This document shows, piece by piece, positions 1-10,648 of a stretch of DNA of 64,000 nt. Both the position numbers and the translations under genes were made by a program. Below the pieces are notes generated by a model that was given only the letters and a program-made list of their open reading frames with translations, ran no database searches and had not been told where the DNA came from. Position 1 is the first letter of the stretch. Every line of letters begins with the position of its first letter. Source of the DNA: Papio anubis (Eukaryota; Chordata; Mammalia; Primates; Cercopithecidae); assembly GCF_008728515.1 (NCBI RefSeq), contig NC_044988.1:29718998-29782997 (forward strand), in the 5' to 3' direction.

Positions 1-37
1 CTAGCCTCAAAGACTGAGAATAGATAAATCCACAAAG

Positions 38-1015
38 ATGAGGAAAAACCAGCGCAAAAATGCTGAAACTTCCAAAAACCAGAATGCCTCTTCTCCTCCA
101 AATGATTGCAACTCCTCTCCAGCAAGGGCACAAAACTAGATGGAGTGAATTTGATGAATTGACAGAAGTAGGCTTCAGAAGGTGGGTAATAAACTCCTCT
201 GAGCTAAAGCAGCATGTTCTAACCCAATGCAAAGAAGCTAAGAACCTTGATAATAGGTTACGGAGACTGCTAACTAGAATAACCAGTTTAGAAAAGAACA
301 TAAATGACCTGATGGAGCTGAAAAACATAGCATAAGAACTTTGTGAAGCATACACAAGGATCAATAGCCAAATCAATCAAGCAGAAAAAAGGATCAGAGA
401 TTCAAGATCAACTTACTGAAATATGGCATGAAGACAAGATTAGAGAAAAAAGAATGAAAAGGAATGAACAAAGCCTCCAAGAAATATGGGACTATCTGAA
501 AAGACCTATGACTGATTGGTGTACCTGAAAGTGACAGGGAGAATGGAACCAAGTTGGAAAACACATTTCAGGATATTATCCAGGAGAACTTCCACAACCT
601 AGCAAGACAGGCCAACATTCAAATTCAGGAAATACAGAGAACACTCCTCACCAAGACACATAATTGTCAGATTCTTCAAGGTTGAAATGAAGGAAAAAAT
701 GTTAAGGGCAGCCAGAGAGAAAGATCAGGTTACCTATAAAGGGAAGCCCATCAGACTAACAGCAGATCTCTCTGTAGAAACCCTACAAGCCAGAAGAGAG
801 TGGGGGCCAATATTCAACATTCTTAAAGGATTTTCAACCCAGAATTTCTTATCTAGCCAAACTAAGCTTCATAAGCAAAGGAGAGTTAAAATCCCTTATA
901 GACAAGCAAATGCTGAGGGATTTTGTCACCACCAGGCCTGCTTTATAAGAGCTCCTGAAGGAAGCACTAAATGGAAAAGAAAAACTGGTACCAACCACTA
1001 AAAAAACACACCAAA
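38..1015 (+). pseudogene. LINE-1 ORF1 (RNA-binding protein), broken
   Basis: ORF1 encodes the RNA-binding chaperone of LINE-1. The start ATG is at 38-40 and the first in-frame stop (TAG) at 137-139, after 33 codons. Homology continues in other frames: a coiled-coil-like stretch at about 60-335 ending DLMELKNIA, NEQSLQEIWDYLKRP at about 460-510, and the conserved RLTADLSVETLQARREWGP at about 745-810. At least two frame changes separate these blocks. No usable protein can be made. Confidence 0.88.
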
Positions 1016-1081
1016 ATGTAAAGACTAATGACACTATGAAGAAACTTCATTAAATATGCAAAATAACCAGCTAGCATCATG

Positions 1082-4000
1082 ATGACAGGATCAAATTCAC
1101 ACATAACAATATTAACCTTAAATGTAGATAGGCTAAATGCCCCCAATTAAAAGACACAGACTGGCAAATTGGATAAAGAGCTAAGACCCATTGGTGTGCT
1201 ATATTTCAGGAGACACATCTCATGTGCAGAGACACACAGAGGCTCAAAATAAAGGGATGGAGGAATATTTACCAAGCAAAGCAAATGGATAGCAGAAAAA
1301 AGCAGGGGTTGCAATCCTAGTCTCTGATAAGACAGACTTTAAACCAACAAAGCTGAAAAAGACAAAGGGCAATACATAATGGTAAAGGGATCAATGCAAC
1401 AAGAGCTAACTATCCTAAATACGTATCCACCCAATACAGGAGCATCCAGATTCATAAAGCAAGTTCTTAGAGACCTACAAAGAGACTTAGACTCCCACAC
1501 AATAATAGTGGGAGACTTTAACACCCCACTGTCAATATTAGATCAATGAGACAGAAAATTAACAAGGATATTCAGGACTTGAACTCAGCTCTGGACCAAG
1601 TGGAACTAATAGAATCCTACAGAACTCTCCACTCCAAACCAACAGAATATACATACTTCTCAGCACCACATTGCACCTTTTCTAAAATTGACCACATAAT
1701 TGGAAGACACTCCTCAGCAAATGCAAAAGAATGGAAATCATAACAAACAGTCTCTCGGGCCACAGTGCAATCAATTAGAATTCAAGATTAAGAAACTCAC
1801 TCAAAACCTCACAACTACATGGAAATTGAACAACCTGTTCCTGAATGACTACTGGTAAATTACGAAATTAAGGCAGAAATAAGTTCTTTGAAATCAGTGA
1901 AAACAAAGACACAACATACCAGAATCTCTGGGACACAGCTAAAGCAGTGTTAAGAGGGAAATTTATAGCACTGAATGCCCACATCAGGAAGCGGGAAAGA
2001 TCTGAAACTGACACCCTAACACCACAATTAAAAGAAGTAGAGAAGCAAGAGCAAACAAATTCAAAAGCTAGCAGAAGACAAGAAATAACTAAGATCAGAG
2101 CAGAACTGAATAAGAAAGACACAAAAAAACCCTTCGAAAAATATCAATGAATCCAGGAGCTGGTTTTTTGAAGATTAACAAAACAGATAAACTGCTAGCC
2201 AGACTAATAAAGAAGAAAAGAGAGAAGAATCAAATAAATAAAAAGTGATAAAGGGGATATCACCACTAATCCCACAGAAACACAAACTACCGTGAGAGAA
2301 TACTATAAACACCTCTACACAAATAAACTAGAAAATCTAGAAGAAATGGATAAATTCCTGGACACATACACCCTTCCAAGACTAAACCAAGAAGTTGAAT
2401 CCCTGAATAGACCAATAACAAGTTCTGAAACTGAGGCAGTAATTAATAGCCTACCAACCAAAAAAACCCCAGGAACAGATGGATTCACAGCCAAATTCTA
2501 CCAGAGGTACAAAGAGAAGCTGGTACATTCCTTCTGAAACTATTCCAAACAATAGAAAAAGAGGGACTCCTCCCTAACTCATTTTATGAGGCCAGCATCA
2601 TCCTGATACCAAAACCTGGCAGAGACATAACAAAAAAAGAAAATTTCAGGCCAATAGCCCTGATGAACATCAATGCGAGAATCCTCAAAACACTGGCAAA
2701 CCGAATCCAGCAGCACATCAAAAAGCTTAACTACCATGATCAAGTTGGCTTCATCCCTGGAATGCAAGGCTGGTTCAACATACACAAATCAATAAACGTA
2801 ATCCATCATATAAACAGAACCAATGACAAAAACCACATGATTATCTCAATAGATGCAGAAAAGGCCTTCAATAAAATTCAACACCCCTTCATGCTAAAAA
2901 CTCAATAAACTAGGTATTGATGGAACATATCTCAAAATAAGAGCTATTTATGACAAATCCATAGCCAATATCATACTGAATGGCCAAAAGCAGGAAGCAT
3001 TCTCTTTGAAAACCAGCACAAGACAGGGATGTCCTCTCTCACCACTCCTATTCAATATAGTATTGGAAGTTCTGGCCAGGACAATCGGGCAAGAGAAAGA
3101 AATATAGTGTTCAAACAGGAAGAGAGGAGGTCAAATTGTCTCTGTTTGTAGATGACATGATTGTATATTTAGAAACCCCATGATAGCTGATAAGCAACTT
3201 CACCAAAGTCTCAGGATACAAAATCAATGTGCAAAAATCACAAGCATTCCCGTACACCAATAATAGAGAGCCAAATCATGAGTGAACTCCATTCACAATT
3301 GCTATAAAGAGAATAAAATATCTAGGAATACAACTTACAAGGGATATGAAGGACCTCTTCAAGAACTACAACACTGCTCAAGGAAATAAGGACACAAACA
3401 AATGGAAAAAAATTCCATGCTCATGGATAGGAAGAATCAATATCATGAAAAATGGCCATACTGCCCAAAGTAATTTATAGATTCAATGCTATCCCCCATC
3501 AAGCTACCATTGACTTTCTTCACAGAATTAGAAAAAACTACTTTAAATTTCATATGGAACAAAAGGAAGAGTCCATATAGCCAAGACAATCCTAAGCAAA
3601 AAGAACAACGCTGGAAGCATCATGCTAGCTGACTTCAAACTATACTACAAGGCTACAGTAACCAAAACAGTATGGTACTGGTACCAAAACAGATATATAG
3701 ACAAATGGAACAGAACAGAGGCCTCAGAAATAATACCACACATCTACAACCATCTAATCTTTGACAAACCTGACAAGAACAAGCAATGGGGAAAGGATTC
3801 CCTATTTGATAAGTGGTGTTGGGAAAACTGGCTAGCCATACGCAGCAAACTGAAACTGGACACCTTCCTTACACCTTATACAAAAATTAACTTAAGATGG
3901 ATTAAAGACTTAAACATAAAAACTAAAACCATAAAAACCCTAGAAGAAAACCAAGACAATACCATTCAGGACATATGCATGGGCAAAGTCATAACTAAAA

Positions 4001-4505
4001 CACCAAAAGCAATTGCAGCAAAAGCCAAAATTGACCAATTGCTATCTAATTAAACTAAAGAGCTTCTGCACAGCAAAACAAACTATCAGAGTGAACAGGC
4101 AACCTACAGAATGGGAGAAAATTTTTGCAATCTATGCATCTGACAAAGGTCTAATATCCAGAATGTACAAGGAACTTAAATTTACAAGAAAGAAACAACC
4201 CCATCAAAAAGTGGATGGAGGATATGAACAGACACTTCTCAAAAGAAGACATGTATGCAGCCAACAAACATATGAAAAAAAGCTCATCATCACTGGTCAT
4301 TAGAGAAATGCAAATCAAAACCACAATGAGATACCATCTCACACCAGTTAGAATGGGGATCATTAAAATGTCAGGAAACAACAGATGCTGGCGAGGACGT
4401 GGAGAAATAGGAATGCTTTTACACTGTTGGTGGGAGTGTAAATTAGTTCAACCATTGTGGAAGACAGTGTGGCAATTCCTCAAGGATCTAGAACCAGAAA
4501 TATGA
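1082..4505 (+). pseudogene. LINE-1 ORF2 (endonuclease-reverse transcriptase), broken
   Basis: ORF2 normally carries an AP-type endonuclease, a reverse transcriptase and a cysteine-rich C-terminus. It starts at ATG 1,082-1,084 (MTGSNSHITILTLNVDRLNA) and stops at TAA 1,148-1,150. Reverse-transcriptase blocks are readable at 2,292-2,537 (LPTKKTPGTDGFTAKFYQRY) and 2,663-2,908 (GFIPGMQGWFN). The active-site box reads FVDD at 3,145-3,156 where the family has FADD, so both aspartates survive. The tail at 4,215-4,505 keeps the cysteine-containing CWWECKLVQPLWKTVWQF. Many stops and shifts separate the blocks. Confidence 0.9.
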
Positions 4506-5217
4506 TTGGACCCAGCCATCCCATTACTGGGTATATACCCAAAGGATTAGAAATCATGCTACTATAAAAAAACACATGCACATGTATGTTTATTGCAGCA
4601 CTATTCACAATAGCAAAGACTTAGAACCAACCCAAATGTCCATCAATAATAGACTGGATAAAGAAAATGTGGCACATATACACCACGGAATACTATGCAG
4701 CCATAAAAATGAATGAGTTCATATCCTTTGCAGGGACATGGATGAAGCTGGAAACCATCATTTTCAGCAAACTAACAAAGGAACAGAAAACCAAACACCA
4801 CATGTTCTCACTCATAAGTGGGAGTTGAGCAATGAGAACACATGGACACAGGGAGGGGAACATCACACACTGGGGCCTATTGGTGGGGTGGGGGGCAAGG
4901 GGAGGGAGAGCATTAGACAAATACCTAATGCACGTGGGGCTTAAAACCTAGATGGGTTGATAGGTGCAGCAAACCACCATGGCACATGTATACCTATGTA
5001 ACAAACCTGCATGTTCTACACATGTATCCCAGAATTCAAAGTAAAATGAAATAAAAAAAAGAAAAACTGAGGATTAAGAATGCCCCATCTATAGACTCTA
5101 GACATTGAACTTCTAGAAAGCCAAATGGTATAGATTGATTTTTCTCATTCATCTGCCTCTAAAGAGTCAACTGGTGCAAGTATCATTTTTATTCCTATCT
5201 TAAATATAAGAAAATCA

Positions 5218-5510
5218 GGTTGGGCACAGTGGGTCACACCTGTAATCCCAGCACTTTGGGAGGCCGAGGCAGGCGGATCACCTGAGGTCAGGAGTTCGAG
5301 ACCAGCCTGGCCAACACAGCGAAACTCTGTTTCTACTAAAAATATAAAAAATTAGCTGGGTGTGGTGGCACGAACCTATACTCCCAGCTACTCGGGAGGA
5401 TGAGGCATGAGAACTGCTTGAACCCAGGAGGCGGAGGTTGCAGTGAGCGGAAATTGCACTGCAGCCTAGGCAACAGAGCAAAACTCTATCTCAAAAAAAG
5501 AAAAAGAAAA
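5218..5510 (+). mobile_element. Alu, sense, near full length
   Basis: Begins ggttgggcacagtggg and keeps both arms, ending in an A-rich tail with G interruptions. Moderately diverged, AluS-like. Confidence 0.93.
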
Positions 5511-5679
5511 TGAAAGCCCAGAGAAGTGAACCCAGGTCCTCCACATTCTAGTTTAGATCTCCTTCCATGACAGCCTCCAGAGGAAACATTTGGATTTCTA
5601 GAGACAACCCCATGAAGGTTTGATGAGAGGCATCGCCTTCTGGACATGACCCCCATTGCCAACGAGTGCGCTTTTAATC
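5511..5679. other. Single-copy spacer
   Basis: Short non-Alu stretch between a plus and a minus Alu. The piece around 5,515-5,565 (cagagaagtgaacccaggtcc) faintly recalls the MIR core, but it is too short to assign. Confidence 0.4.
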
Positions 5680-5956
5680 TTTTTTTTTTTTTTTTTTGAG
5701 ATGGAATCTGACTCTGTCGCCCAAGCTGGAGTGCAGTGGCATGATCTCGGCTCACTGCAACCTCCACCTCGCCAGTTTAAGCACTTCTGTCTCAGCCTCT
5801 GGAGTAGCTGGAACTACAGGAGCCCGCCACCATGCCCAGCTAAATTTTTTTTTTTTTTTCAAGTAGAGACAGAGTTTCACCATGTTGGCCAGGCTGGTCT
5901 TGAACTCTTGACCTCAGGTGGTCCACCCACCTAGACCTCCCTAAGTGCTGAGATTA
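5680..5956 (-). mobile_element. Alu, antisense, lacking the 5' end
   Basis: Starts with a poly-T run and reads through both arms on the minus strand. It stops at about 5,956, before the usual ggctcacgcc region, so the 5' end is lost. A second T run at 5,846-5,859 lies within the element. Confidence 0.92.
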
Positions 5957-6000
5957 TTTTAATTTTTGGTGACCCTCCACCTATCTGAGGTAAGGTTTCA

Positions 6001-6032
6001 GGGGGGGGAAAAAAAAAAAAAAAAAAAAAAAA
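6001..6032. repeat. G-run followed by A24 tract
   Basis: Eight G residues at 6,001-6,008 run directly into about 24 A residues, which abut the truncated start of the next Alu. An A-run at the 5' side of an Alu suggests the remnant tail of an earlier insertion. Confidence 0.8.
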
Positions 6033-6303
6033 GCCTGTAATCCCAGCACTTTGGGAGGCTGAGGCAAGCAAATCACTTGAAGTCAGAAGTTCAAGACCAG
6101 TCTGCCCCATCTCTACTAAAAATACAAAATTAGCTGGGCATGGTGGCGTGCACCTGAAATCCCAGCTACTCAGGAGAATGAGTCAGGAGAACCACTTGAA
6201 CCCAGGAGGCAGAGGCTGCAGTGAGCTGAGATCGCACCATTGCACTCCAGCCTGGGCAAGAAGAGCAAAAGTCCATCTCAAAAAAATAAAAAATAAAAAA
6301 AAT
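6033..6303 (+). mobile_element. Alu, sense, 5' truncated
   Basis: Starts at gcctgtaatcccagc, about 20 bases into the family consensus, and keeps both arms and an A-rich (aaaaataaa) tail. Confidence 0.92.
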
Positions 6304-6478
6304 GCAATCTTTCCTATTAGCTTTATTAAATACACTTTAACTTTAGAAGCACAATAATTAGAACTGAGCATAACTTTAAAAAAACTTTTCACAAAGAAAT
6401 TAGTACCCTGTAGGGTCATTTATAATCGTTTTTTCTGTTGAATTTTTAAAGTTTTAAAACTTTAATACATTATTCATT

Positions 6479-7062
6479 TTTTGAGAGTCTTGCTCTTGTC
6501 ACCCAGGTTGGAGTGCAATGGTGCAATTTTGGCTCACTGCAACCTCTGCCTCCCAGGTTCAAGCAATTCTCATGCCTCAGCCTCCCAAGTAGCTGGGATT
6601 ATAAGCACTGGCCGCTATGCTAATTTTTTTTTTTTTTTTTTTGAGACCAAATCTTGCTCTGTCACCCCAGCTGGAGTGCAGTGGCACAATCTCAGGTCAC
6701 TGCAACCTTCGCCTCCCAGGTTCAAGCCATTCTCCTGCCTCAGCCTTCTGAGTAGCTAGGATTACAGGTGCATGCCACCACACCCTGCTAATTTTTACAT
6801 TTTTAGTAGAGACAGAGTTTCACCATGTTGACCAGGCTGCTCTCGAACTCCTGACCTCAGGTGAGCCCCCCGCCTCAGCCTTCCAAAGTGCTGGGATTAC
6901 AGGCAAGTGCCACCATGCTCAGCCAAATTGTTTTGTATTTTTAGTAGAGATGGGGTTTCACCATGTTGGCCAGGCTGATCTGGAACTCCTGACCTCAGGT
7001 GATCTGCCCACCTCGGCCTCCCAAAGTGCTGGGATTACAGGCATGAGCCACTGCATCTGGCC
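6479..7062 (-). mobile_element. Alu, antisense, split by a second Alu
   Basis: One arm lies at 6,479-6,626 and the rest at 6,925-7,062. Together they make one antisense Alu with a second copy of the same orientation between them. Confidence 0.88.
6627..6924 (-). mobile_element. Alu, antisense, nested inside another Alu
   Basis: Complete antisense Alu with its own T run, inserted at the A-rich middle linker of the host Alu. The younger of the pair by position. Confidence 0.9.
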
Positions 7063-7126
7063 CAATATTTTAAAAATAGTACATTATTACAGAAGCTAGA
7101 TGTGCACTTCAAATTATTAGAACATT

Positions 7127-7408
7127 GGCCCAGCACAGTGGCTCATGCCTGTAATCCCAACGCTTTAGGAGTCCGAGGCGGGTGGATCACCTGAGGTCGG
7201 CAGTTCATGACCAGCCTGACCAACACGGAGAAACCCTGCCTCTATTAAAAATACAAAATTAGCCAGGCACGGTGGTGCATGCCTGTAATTCCAGCTACTA
7301 AGGAGGTTGAGGAAGGAGAATCACTTGAACCTGGGAGGCAGAGGTTGCAGTGAGCTGAGATCGCGCCATTGCACTCCAGCCTGGCCTACAAAGAGCAAAA
7401 CTCCATCT
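7127..7408 (+). mobile_element. Alu, sense
   Basis: Begins ggcccagcacagtggctcatgcc and keeps both arms. Its tail has been replaced by simple sequence from about 7,404. Confidence 0.93.
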
Positions 7409-7480
7409 CTCTGTCTCTCTCTCTTCCTCTCTCTACCAAACCCCCCCCGCCGCCTCTCTCATATATATATATATATATAA
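7404..7480. repeat. Compound simple repeat: (TC)n, C-run, (AT)n
   Basis: Follows directly on the Alu body and probably grew from its tail. Contains ctctctgtctctctctc, a C9 run at about 7,440 and an (AT)9 run at about 7,461-7,479. Confidence 0.9.
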
Positions 7481-7489
7481 AATCAGAAA

Positions 7490-7657
7490 ATTAGTGTGGC
7501 AGACAGATTCTATGGTTGTCCCATCATCTGGGCCTGTGACATTCACACCTTTGTGATGTTCATCTTCGACTGTGGGTGGGACCCGGGACTTGCTTCAATC
7601 AAAACAATATGGCAAAGGGTGATAGAATGTCACTTTTGATCATATGACGTAGCAGCC
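7490..7657. other. Probable old interspersed repeat, family not assigned
   Basis: Text such as gggacttgcttcaatcaa and atatggcaaagggtgatag resembles a common old mammalian repeat, possibly an LTR. I cannot name the family reliably. Confidence 0.35.
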
Positions 7658-7945
7658 TTTTTTTTTTTTTTGAGACAGAGTCTTGCTCTGTTGCTCAGGC
7701 TAGCAACGTTACCATTGCAGTGATGCATTCTCGGCTCACTGTCTCCTAGGTTCAAGTGATTCTCGTGCCTCAATCTCCCAAGTAGTTGGGATGCATCACC
7801 ACACCCGGCTATTTTTTGTATTTTTAGTAGAGATGAGGTTTTGCCATGTTGATCAGGCTGGTCTTAAACTCCTGGCCTCAAGTGACCTGCCCGCTTTGGC
7901 CTCCCAAAGTGCTGAGACCACAGGAGTAAGCCACCACATCTGGCC
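7658..7945 (-). mobile_element. Alu, antisense
   Basis: T run, then both arms, ending gccaccacatctggcc. Several internal differences (tagcaacgtt, missing bases near 7,740) mark an older copy. Confidence 0.92.
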
Positions 7946-9564
7946 CATATTACGAAGCTTCCAATGCCTGTCTTGTGAAAAAGACTCTTCCCTGCTGGCT
8001 TTGAGGAAGACCAAAAAAACCAAAAAACTGTATTTCGACTACAGTGATGGAGAAAGAATGCTGGAAAGTACCACTGGAGTGGTGAAATCCCTGCAGGGCA
8101 CAGCAGCTCAGGGTGGCACCGCAGAGGGAGCGGGAGGCATCGTGCCTCTGACACACTGTCTCCCCAACTGGATTCAGCTCAGAGCCAGAGGAGACCTCTT
8201 CTTATGGGGAAAAAGGTAAACTGAAGACCCTTTACGGGTCCCCGTGACTGCCACAAATACCGGAAGTCATTGCTATAGGAGGGTCTCCCAGTCCTCACAG
8301 GCCTTAAATCCAGGAGAAAGAGTTGCCAGGAGTCCACACCGCTGCCCTGCCCTAAGACAGGAACACTCTTGGTACTCCCAGCCTCCATGATCTAAGCTGG
8401 TAGGGCACAATGCCATCTTAAAACCAGACCCATAGCTGGAGCACATCCTGTCCTAGCAACCAGTAGCCACTAACCCCCTGCATTCCTGAGGCCCTGCCAT
8501 CATCCCACTACATTCACATGGGACTTGCAGCACCAATACTCCAACTGCTCAGAGCCTAGGCCTGGAGGAATGACCAAAACCCCAATGTCTGAACCCATGA
8601 GACACCCTATTCCCTAGGGAAACAGGAGGACCTGCACAGTGGGGAAGTGTGACAGCAGCCTAGCCTGCATGTGCCTGCCCCTGGCATGACAGCCAGCCTA
8701 GAGATGCCCCCTGCTTCCCAGAGAGAGCTCCTCATAGCCACCAAGCTCTTATGTACTCACCCTCAGGCAAATATCCAGCCAAGAGGATGCAACCCTGTTC
8801 CTCCAGAGAGCCCCACACAGCTCCCTGGCATGCCATGCCTGCACCCAGTCTAGTGGTGGCCCTGCCCTTTTGCAGAGCCCACTGCACAGCTTGCTAACTC
8901 ATGACACACACACACCCCCTCTGACCTGACAACCAACCCAGTGCCCCCAGCCCCAGCAAAACTGCAGCACCACTGTCATGAACCCCCATGGCCTAGGTCA
9001 CTGAGACAATTGCAGACATCACAATCAAGAATTACAGTGGAAGAATCTGTACAAATACCATGTTACTGAGTTCATCCAGAACCAAAAGCAATGCACCATT
9101 CCCAATCAATATCCTAGGACCCAACTACAGGGAAAAAACCTCTTCCTACAAAAGCCACTCCATAAAATCGGAAAAAGTGCCTGTTCCACTAGATGCAGAG
9201 ATATCAATGTACGGATATAAGAAACATAAAATAATCAAGGAAACATGACACCCCCAATGGAACACAATACATCTCCATAATAGATCCCAAAGAAAAGGAT
9301 ACTTATGAAATGCCTGAAAATAAATTCCAAGTAATGATCTTAAGGAAACACAGCAAGATACAAGAGAATACAAACAATTTAGTGAAACCAGAAAACAATT
9401 TATAATCTGAATGAGAAATTCCACAGAGATAGATACCATAAAAAGGAATCAAAAAAGAAATCTTAGAGCTGTTCAATGAATGAAATAAAAAAATACAACT
9501 GAGAGCTTCAGCAGCAGACTAGATTAAGCAAAAGAAAGAATTTCTGAACTTTAAGACAGGTGTT

Positions 9565-9850
9565 GACTGGGCATGGTGGCTCTTGCCTGTAATCCCAGCA
9601 CTTTGGGAGGCTGAGATGGGCGGATTGTTTGAGTTCAGGACTTCAAGATCAGCCTGGGCAACATGGCAAAACCTCATGTCTACAAAACATACAAAAATTA
9701 GCCAGCCATGGTGGCAAGTGCCTGTGGTCCCAGCTACTCAGGAGGCTAAGGCAGGAAGATTACTTGAGCCTGGGAGGTTGAGGTTGCAATGAACCATGTT
9801 CACACCACTGCACTCCAGCCTGGGTGACAAAGCATTTAAAAAAAAAAAGA
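9565..9850 (+). mobile_element. Alu, sense, old (AluJ-like)
   Basis: Both arms present, with ggcggattgtttgagttc and gttgcaatgaaccatg, differences typical of older copies. Lies within the old LINE-1. Confidence 0.9.
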
Positions 9851-10052
9851 AGGAAGAAAGAAATGAAAATATAAAATGAAGAAAAGCATACGGTACAACA
9901 TTAAGCAAACAAGTATTTATATTATAGAAACGTCAAAGGGAGAGGAAGTGAAGAAAGGAATACAAAACCTATTTAATGAAATAACAGCTGAAGACTTCCT
10001 AAATCTTGAGAGAGATGTATATCCAAATCCAGGAAGCTTAAAAGTCCCCGAT

Positions 10053-10338
10053 GAGACCAGGCATGGTGGCTCACGTCTGCAATATTAGCACCTTGAGAGC
10101 TGAGGCAGGAGGATCACTTGAGTCCAGGAGTTTGAGACCAGCCTGGGCAACACAGTGATACCCTGTCTCCAACAAAAAAAACAATACTAATAATAACTAC
10201 CAGCTACTTGGGAGGCTGGGGCAGGAGGATCACTTGAGTCCAGGAGTTTGAAGTTGCAATAAACTATGGTCACACTATTACACTCCAGTCTGGTCAACAG
10301 AGAGCAAGATCCTGTCTAAAAAAAAAAAAAAAAAAAAA
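10053..10338 (+). mobile_element. Alu, sense, old (AluJ-like), first of a stacked pair
   Basis: Strongly diverged (ctgcaatattagcacctt). Left flank aaaagtcccc is matched after the next Alu by aaaggtccct, so both sit on one target. Confidence 0.88.
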
Positions 10339-10648
10339 GGGCCCAGGCCCAGGCGCAGTGGCTCACGCCTGGAATCCCAGCACTTTGGGAGGCCAAGGCA
10401 GGCGGATCAGGAGGTCAGGAGATCAAGACCATCCTGGCTAACACAACGAAACCCTGTCTCTATTAAAAATACAAAAAATTAGCCGGGAGTGGCGGCGGGC
10501 ACCTGTAGTCCCAGCTACTCGGGAGGCTGAGGCAGGAGAATGGCGTGAACCCAGGAGGCGGAGCTTGCAGTGAGCTGAGATCAGCCACTACACTCCAGCC
10601 TGGGCTACAGAGCGAGATTCCATCTCAAAAAAAAAAAAAAAAAAAAAA
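10339..10648 (+). mobile_element. AluY-like, sense, inserted in the tail of the previous Alu
   Basis: Close to the young consensus (ggcggatcaggaggtcagg, gaatggcgtgaacccagg, gcggagcttgcagtgagc). It begins straight after the A18 tail of the older Alu. Confidence 0.92.

Larger units (their letters stand above)
1..5063 (+). mobile_element. LINE-1, L1PA-type, sense, near full coding length, inactive
   Basis: The copy runs from just before the ORF1 start, through ORF1 and ORF2, to a 3' UTR and short A-rich tail at about 5,045-5,063. The 5' UTR lies outside the window. The 3' UTR ends with the primate L1 pattern of cacatgtatacctatgtaac followed by a variant of the terminal cacatgtatcccagaa. That variant fits older L1PA groups (about L1PA7-11) better than the youngest ones; this subfamily call is from memory. 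Stops and frameshifts occur throughout, so it cannot move by itself. Confidence 0.93.

Noticed and set aside
3622..4053. 143-codon open frame that looks strongly coding
   Set aside because: It is a surviving block of LINE-1 ORF2, listed as part of a pseudogene rather than as a gene.
5656..5934. Open frame of 92 codons with F-rich start and text such as VAQAGVQWHDLGSLQPPP
   Set aside because: This is the well-known antisense Alu frame. The same peptide recurs at dozens of Alu positions in the window, so none of these frames is listed as a gene.
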